Of a DNA stretch of 64,000 nt, positions 59,882-64,000 are shown piece by piece. Under the pieces are notes generated by a model. The model saw only the letters and a list, made by a program, of their open reading frames with translations, was not told the DNA's origin and ran no database searches. The stretch's first letter is position 1. Each line of letters opens with the position of its first letter. Source of the stretch: Bacteroidota bacterium (GTDB lineage: Bacteria; Bacteroidota; Bacteroidia; Flavobacteriales_D; Sanyastnellaceae); the NCBI GenBank assembly GCA_027619225.1, contig JAQCFW010000010.1, forward strand, positions 21,101 through 85,100, read 5' to 3'. Position numbers and translations under genes: made by a program.

Positions 59882-62800
59882 ATGTTATTCCCAATTAACA
59901 AATCAACTATTTCAAACTTTATAAAGAGTATTTTGCTGTTCTTCACTTTTGTTTTTTTCTTTGATTTTTCAGATTTTTCAGCCCAAACAGACATCCTCGG
60001 TTGCATTGATTCTACAGCTTGTAACTATAATCTCGACGCCACCGTTGACGATGACTCTTGTGATTTCTGCTCTTGTAGCGATGGCACATGGTTTGAAACT
60101 TCTGAGGCTGATTATGGTGTAGAAATTGAAGAAATAGCAGTTCATTCTGAAGGTGACCTTTCGGGAATGACTACTTATAGGCTTTATTTAACTGTACCCT
60201 CTGAAAACGATGCAATAACTAGCTTTACTGGTAATGACGAATTTGCTCTATCTCTTGCTACAACGACAAGTTTCTACCAAGAGCCTATTTTTGGCGGAGT
60301 AACTCCAGAAAATATTTCTGCAGGTGCTATTGGTTTCATACCAAACTTAGCATATGACTCTTGGGTAACTGTAGGACTTGATGGCCCTGCTTCTTCAGGA
60401 GAATCTGCAACAAGTCTTTTACCTGGCGCATGGTCTTCTGACTTCGAAAATGGAAATAGCTTTACTGTAGATGATGGAACAGGATCAGGTTGGTACATTC
60501 TTCCAGATTCGCCAAATGGCGTTGCTGGTTCTGATTTACGTATACTTTTCGCTCAGTTAACTACCGATGGAATTGTTTCAGGTTCTTTCAGATCTCAGAT
60601 TTTTCCTGAAGGAGATAGCTCTAGTGACGTAAGGGCTGATATTTCATTTCTCGAGAGAAATTCAGACAACATCTGTGGGTGTATGGATGCGACAGCTTGT
60701 AACTACGATGAAACTGCTACAAATGATGATGGTTCTTGTTCTGTGAATGACGATTGTGGAGTGTGTGGAGGGGACAACTCATCATGTGGAGGTTGTACTG
60801 ATTCTTCAGCTTGTAACTACGATGACTCAACTATCATTGATAATGGTTCATGTTTGATGAATGACGAATGTGGAGTCTGTGGAGGAGGAGGTATTGCTGA
60901 TGGAGCTTGTGATTGTGAAGGAGAACAGCTCGATGTTGTTGGAGTTTGTGGAGGAAATTGTACAACTGATTTAGACTCTGACGGGATTTGCGATGACGTC
61001 GACGACTGTGTAGGTGAGTACGACTCATGTAGCATTTGTAACGGACCAGGAGAAATTTATGAGTGTGGGTGCACTGAATTACCTTCTTCAGATTGTGATT
61101 GTGGTGGAATGCAACTTGACGCTCTGAATATTTGTGGAGGAGATTGCTATGACGACCTCGACGATGACGGCGTGTGTGATGACATTGACGACTGTGTAGG
61201 AGCTTATGACTCATGTGGAGTGTGTAATGGACCAGGAGCTATATACGAGTGTGGGTGCGCAGATATTCCACAAGGTGATTGCAATTGTGAAGGAGAACAA
61301 CTCGATGTTATTGGAGTTTGTGGAGGGAGTTGTACCGAGGATATAGACGCAGATGGAGTATGTGATGACATTGACGACTGTGTAGGAGCTTATGATTCAT
61401 GTGGAGTGTGTAATGGACAAGGAGCTATATACGAGTGTGGGTGCGCAGACATTCCACAAGGTGATTGCAATTGTGAGGGAGAACAACTTGACTCATGCGG
61501 AGTGTGTAACGGACAAGGAGCCATCTACGAGTGTGGGTGCGCAGATATACCTGAAGGTGATTGCAATTGTAATGGAGAACAACTCGATGTATTGGGCGAA
61601 TGTGGTGGAAGTTGTACCGAGGATATAGACGCAGATGGAGTGTGCGATCACATTGACGACTGTGTAGGTGAGTACGACTCATGTGGAGTGTGTAATGGAC
61701 CAGGAGCCATCTACGAGTGTGGGTGCGCAGATATACCACAAGGTGATTGCAATTGTGAGGGAGATGTTCTCGACGCTCTAGGTATATGTGGTGGAAGTTG
61801 TACCGAGGATATAGACGCAGATGGAGTGTGCGATCACATTGACGACTGTGTAGGAGCGTATGACTCATGTGGAGTGTGTAATGGACCAGGAGAGATATAC
61901 GAGTGTGGGTGCGCAGACATTCCACAAGGTGATTGCAATTGTGAGGGAGAACAACTCGATGTACTGGGTGTGTGTGGCGGAGATTGCACCCAAGATCTTG
62001 ATGCCGACGGGATTTGTGATGACGTTGACGACTGTGTAGGTGAATACGACTCATGTGGAGTGTGTAATGGACAAGGAGCCATCTACGAGTGTGGGTGTGC
62101 CGATATACCGGAAGGAAATTGCAATTGTGAGGGGGATGTTCTCGACGCTCTAGGTATATGTGGTGGAAGTTGTACCGAGGATATAGACGCAGATGGAGTG
62201 TGTGATGATATTGACGACTGTGTAGGAGCGTATGACTCATGCGGAGTGTGTAACGGACCAGGAGCCATCTACGAGTGTGGGTGCGCAGATATTCCACAAG
62301 GTGAATGCAATTGTGAGGGAGAACAACTCGATGTTATTGGAGTATGTGGCGGGAGTTGTACCGAGGATATAGACGCAGATGGAGTGTGTGATGACATTGA
62401 CGACTGTGTAGGAGCGTATGACTCATGTGGAGTGTGTAACGGACAAGGAGCCATCTACGAGTGTGGGTGTGCAGATATACCACAAGGTGATTGCAATTGT
62501 GAGGGAGATGTTCTCGACGCTCTAGGTATTTGTGGCGGCGTTTGCACTGAGGATATTAACGAAAATGGCATATGTGATATAGATGAGTATGGTTGTACAG
62601 ACTCTTCCAACCCTAACTTCAATCCCTACGCAGCTTTTGATGATGGTTCATGCTTCATCGGCGGCTGCATCTCTGAATATGCATGTAACTACAATCCTGA
62701 AGCTGAATATCAAATATTTGGAGCATGTGACTTCACTTCTTGCTTGGGATGTATTGACTCAGAAGCTTGCAACTACAATTCTACAGCATCAATTGATGAC

Positions 62801-63385
62801 GGCTCTTGCAATTACGCGAACCAAAATTATAATTGTGACGGATTGTGTATTAACGATATTGACTTTGATGGCGTTTGTGATGAAAATGAGATCGAAGGAT
62901 GTACAGATTTATCTAATCCCGGATACAATCCTTATGCTACTGATGATGATGGATCTTGCTTAACAGGAGGGTGTACACTTCCGTTTGCATGCAACTACGA
63001 TCCTTCTGCAGGTTATTTAGATATTACCTTGTGTGACTTCAATTCCTGCCTAGGTTGCATGGACCCGAATGCTTGTAACTATGACTCTGAAGCCACAATA
63101 TCGTCCCCAGCCTCTTGCACTTTCCCACCTGTACCATTTCGCAACTGCGATGGAATTTGTAATAACGATAGTGACGGAGATGGGATTTGTGACGAACAAG
63201 AAATTGACGGGTGCACAGACATGCAAGCTGTAAACTTTAACCCTAATGCAACTGATGATAACGGCTCCTGTATCATTCAAGTAGGAGGATGTGTTATCCC
63301 ATTTGCGTGTAACTACGATCCCTCAGCTGATTATTATCTTCCAGGATCATGTGACTTTAGTTGCTTAGGTGGAGAAATTGATTAA
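59882..63385 (+). CDS. Giant cysteine-rich tandem-repeat secreted protein with TSP3-like calcium motifs
   Basis: 1167 residues. Signal peptide ends FSAQ. One GCxDxxACNY...SC motif (40-60) precedes an unassigned beta-rich domain (~67-262; [28 protein letters not shown]). Two more such motifs follow, then 62-residue tandem repeats (~354-881): eight full units, one half unit and a partial last unit. Each full unit has ten Cys, a DxDxDGxCDDxDDC thrombospondin-type-3-like calcium motif, and [19 protein letters not shown]. The C-terminal ~280 residues carry eight GCTD/GGC...NYNP...DDGSC motifs. There is no T9SS C-terminal domain. It is probably a disulfide- and calcium-stiffened surface or secreted filament; function unknown. 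Confidence 0.85.
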   Translation: MLFPINKSTISNFIKSILLFFTFVFFFDFSDFSAQTDILGCIDSTACNYNLDATVDDDSCDFCSCSDGTWFETSEADYGVEIEEIAVHSEGDLSGMTTYRLYLTVPSENDAITSFTGNDEFALSLATTTSFYQEPIFGGVTPENISAGAIGFIPNLAYDSWVTVGLDGPASSGESATSLLPGAWSSDFENGNSFTVDDGTGSGWYILPDSPNGVAGSDLRILFAQLTTDGIVSGSFRSQIFPEGDSSSDVRADISFLERNSDNICGCMDATACNYDETATNDDGSCSVNDDCGVCGGDNSSCGGCTDSSACNYDDSTIIDNGSCLMNDECGVCGGGGIADGACDCEGEQLDVVGVCGGNCTTDLDSDGICDDVDDCVGEYDSCSICNGPGEIYECGCTELPSSDCDCGGMQLDALNICGGDCYDDLDDDGVCDDIDDCVGAYDSCGVCNGPGAIYECGCADIPQGDCNCEGEQLDVIGVCGGSCTEDIDADGVCDDIDDCVGAYDSCGVCNGQGAIYECGCADIPQGDCNCEGEQLDSCGVCNGQGAIYECGCADIPEGDCNCNGEQLDVLGECGGSCTEDIDADGVCDHIDDCVGEYDSCGVCNGPGAIYECGCADIPQGDCNCEGDVLDALGICGGSCTEDIDADGVCDHIDDCVGAYDSCGVCNGPGEIYECGCADIPQGDCNCEGEQLDVLGVCGGDCTQDLDADGICDDVDDCVGEYDSCGVCNGQGAIYECGCADIPEGNCNCEGDVLDALGICGGSCTEDIDADGVCDDIDDCVGAYDSCGVCNGPGAIYECGCADIPQGECNCEGEQLDVIGVCGGSCTEDIDADGVCDDIDDCVGAYDSCGVCNGQGAIYECGCADIPQGDCNCEGDVLDALGICGGVCTEDINENGICDIDEYGCTDSSNPNFNPYAAFDDGSCFIGGCISEYACNYNPEAEYQIFGACDFTSCLGCIDSEACNYNSTASIDDGSCNYANQNYNCDGLCINDIDFDGVCDENEIEGCTDLSNPGYNPYATDDDGSCLTGGCTLPFACNYDPSAGYLDITLCDFNSCLGCMDPNACNYDSEATISSPASCTFPPVPFRNCDGICNNDSDGDGICDEQEIDGCTDMQAVNFNPNATDDNGSCIIQVGGCVIPFACNYDPSADYYLPGSCDFSCLGGEID
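60941..62524 (+). repeat. 186-bp tandem repeat array inside the cysteine-rich gene
   Basis: Units start at 60941, 61127, 61313, 61493 (102-bp half unit), 61595, 61781, 61967, 62153 and 62339; a partial unit begins at 62525. Central units are nearly identical at DNA level, with alternating cassettes (GEQLDVI/L versus GDVLDAL; AYDS versus EYDS; GPG versus GQG), suggesting repeated unequal exchange. Confidence 0.95.
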
Positions 63386-63436
63386 ACATCAAATCCCAAA
63401 ACACAACAAATAAAACAATACAATAATTTATCTTAA

Positions 63437-63560
63437 AAGATAACTTTTGTAGAGCTAAGAGGACTTAGGTCGAACGAGTTTGAGGGGGACTTGGAAAAGT
63501 TGATCAAATTTCAACGCGAAAATGATAACTGAACCTTGAGGAAGGTCTAAAAGTTATCTT
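63437..63560. repeat. 124-bp segment bounded by inverted repeats and TTAA, MITE-like
   Basis: The left end AAGATAACTTTT and right end AAAAGTTATCTT are perfect 12-bp inverted repeats. TTAA lies immediately outside on both sides (63433-63436 and 63561-63564). Because the flanks continue the symmetry, it may instead be two independent palindromes. No coding capacity. Confidence 0.4.
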
Positions 63561-63689
63561 TTAAGATAACTTTAGTAGCGCTATGCTGAGCGTAGCAATG
63601 TTAGGACTCAATCAATTAGTCAGAGATTGACAGCGTCAAGTTGATTTTAGAAAACGGTGAGAAATTCCTCATCTTATTAGTTTTAAGAC

Positions 63690-63743
63690 AAAAAAGACAC
63701 AGCGTCACCATTGTGAATATCACAAGTAAGGGAGTGCTTTTTT
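63690..63743 (+). terminator. Nested inverted repeat, possible terminator or leader structure
   Basis: Outer arms AAAAAAG(A)CAC and GTGCTTTTTT enclose a perfect inner hairpin TTGTGA-ATA-TCACAA (63711-63725). A U-run follows the outer stem on the plus strand. It could end transcription of the repeat-protein gene or be a structure in the leader of the next gene, 31 bases before its ATG. Confidence 0.35.
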
Positions 63744-63773
63744 AAACTATATTAGCAGTATTACATCAACGAC

Positions 63774-64000
63774 ATGAAACTTCAATTAGCTCCTCTTTCT
63801 CGCTTATTCCTTTCTTTCATTTTGATATACTCCCTGTCTAGTTATACCAATATTTCTCTTGGCCAATCAAGTTGTGAGAACATGTCTGTTCCTGGGATTC
63901 ATGTGAATCCTTTCAACATAAACGAATTGACCTTGCACTCGTTCAATGAAAATGATACAGAAATTTTTGATTATCCTGGCTGGAGGCTTTATGATGAGTC
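63774..64000 (+). CDS. Secreted protein of unknown function, N-terminal part (cut by window edge)
   Basis: The frame opens with an ATG at 63774 and runs off the window end (75 codons). The signal peptide is clear (LAPLSRLFLSFILIYSLSS...SLGQ). The visible mature part (SSCENMSVPGIHVNPFNINELTLHSFNEND) is not recognised. It could be another T9SS cargo of the same secreted-protein locus, but the C-terminus is not available. Confidence 0.65.
   Translation, partial: MKLQLAPLSRLFLSFILIYSLSSYTNISLGQSSCENMSVPGIHVNPFNINELTLHSFNENDTEIFDYPGWRLYDE

Larger units (their letters stand above)
63386..63773. other. 388-bp gene-free interval with palindromes
   Basis: This is the only gap above 300 bases in the window. 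No reading frame or RNA gene was recognised. It contains paired palindromic blocks at 63428-63446 and 63551-63572, a direct repeat (AAGATAACTTT followed by GTAG and GCTA, at 63437 and 63563), a hairpin GCTATGC-TGA-GCGTAGC at about 63580-63596, and a nested inverted repeat at 63690-63743. Confidence 0.7.

Noticed and set aside
61425..62297. Long minus-strand open frame (290 codons, His/Arg/Leu-rich) opposite the repeat protein
   Set aside because: It follows the 186-bp period of the plus-strand repeats and is an antisense shadow of the cysteine-rich coding sequence, with no signal or domain.
60941..62524. CRISPR-like regular repeats
   Set aside because: The 186-bp units are fully coding, contiguous and without variable spacers, and no cas genes are present.

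Overview
The window reads as a chromosomal segment of a Bacteroidota bacterium, most likely a marine Flavobacteriales (Cryomorphaceae, Crocinitomicaceae or Schleiferiaceae type). The signs are a TonB receptor with a CarboxypepD_reg-like N-terminus, type IX secretion (T9SS) sorting domains of types A and B, a complete Bat (MoxR-VWA) operon, DUF1573 and DUF5916 proteins, bacillithiol synthesis (bshC), DapD-type lysine synthesis, almost no Shine-Dalgarno sequences, and TAnnTTTG-like -7 promoter elements. No rRNA, tRNA, CRISPR array, insertion sequence or prophage was seen. Gene density is very high: the only gene-free stretch over 300 bases is 63386-63773.

Layout. 1-628 holds the N-terminal part of a secreted lysyl-endopeptidase-like protein. 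0.7-7.4 kb carries housekeeping genes: an S41 protease, a DUF1573 lipoprotein, a SirB1-like protein, a rhomboid protease, dnaN, dapD and ruvX. 7.4-15.2 kb (minus strand) has a HAD protein overlapping bshC, a T9SS type B protein, and a tightly packed cassette: family-5 solute-binding lipoprotein, ACMSD, ECF sigma factor, Val/Glu-rich membrane protein, exported protein. A TonB receptor, an ABC exporter and a class III CoA-transferase diverge from it (15.3-20.7 kb). 20.6-27.8 kb is rich in envelope functions: two lytic transglycosylases, rfbC, a GNAT enzyme, a DUF5916 protein and an M23 protein. 27.9-36.2 kb is a plus-strand run: a coiled-coil protein, zapA, rny, a flippase, a glutathione peroxidase, serC, a serA-like gene, DUF1015 and YggS. 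36.2-42.6 kb carries a secreted propeller protein, priA, bcp, recA and a TPR lipoprotein. 42.7-46.9 kb is a translation operon, read on the minus strand as a MazG-like gene, DUF4442, thrS, infC, rpmI and rplT.

47.1-55.5 kb is the Bat operon, in which nearly every gene overlaps the next by 1-8 nt. It ends in an in-frame BatD-BatE fusion. BatC carries a 9-nt minisatellite that encodes Gly-Glu-Asp repeats. 55.5-63.4 kb is a secreted-protein locus: an M36 fungalysin-type metalloprotease with a T9SS tail, a two-Kazal-domain inhibitor-like protein directly upstream of it, and a divergent 1167-residue protein built from 62-residue tandem repeats. Each repeat has ten cysteines and a thrombospondin-type-3-like DxDxDG motif. 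A further secreted protein starts at 63774 and runs off the window.

The most unusual items are the cysteine-rich repeat protein and its Kazal neighbour, the BatD-BatE fusion, the infC gene with no ATG, GTG or TTG at its conserved N-terminus (apparent ATA start), the sigma-factor cassette, and a perfect dyad upstream of recA. All function calls come from motif recognition by eye. No database search was run.
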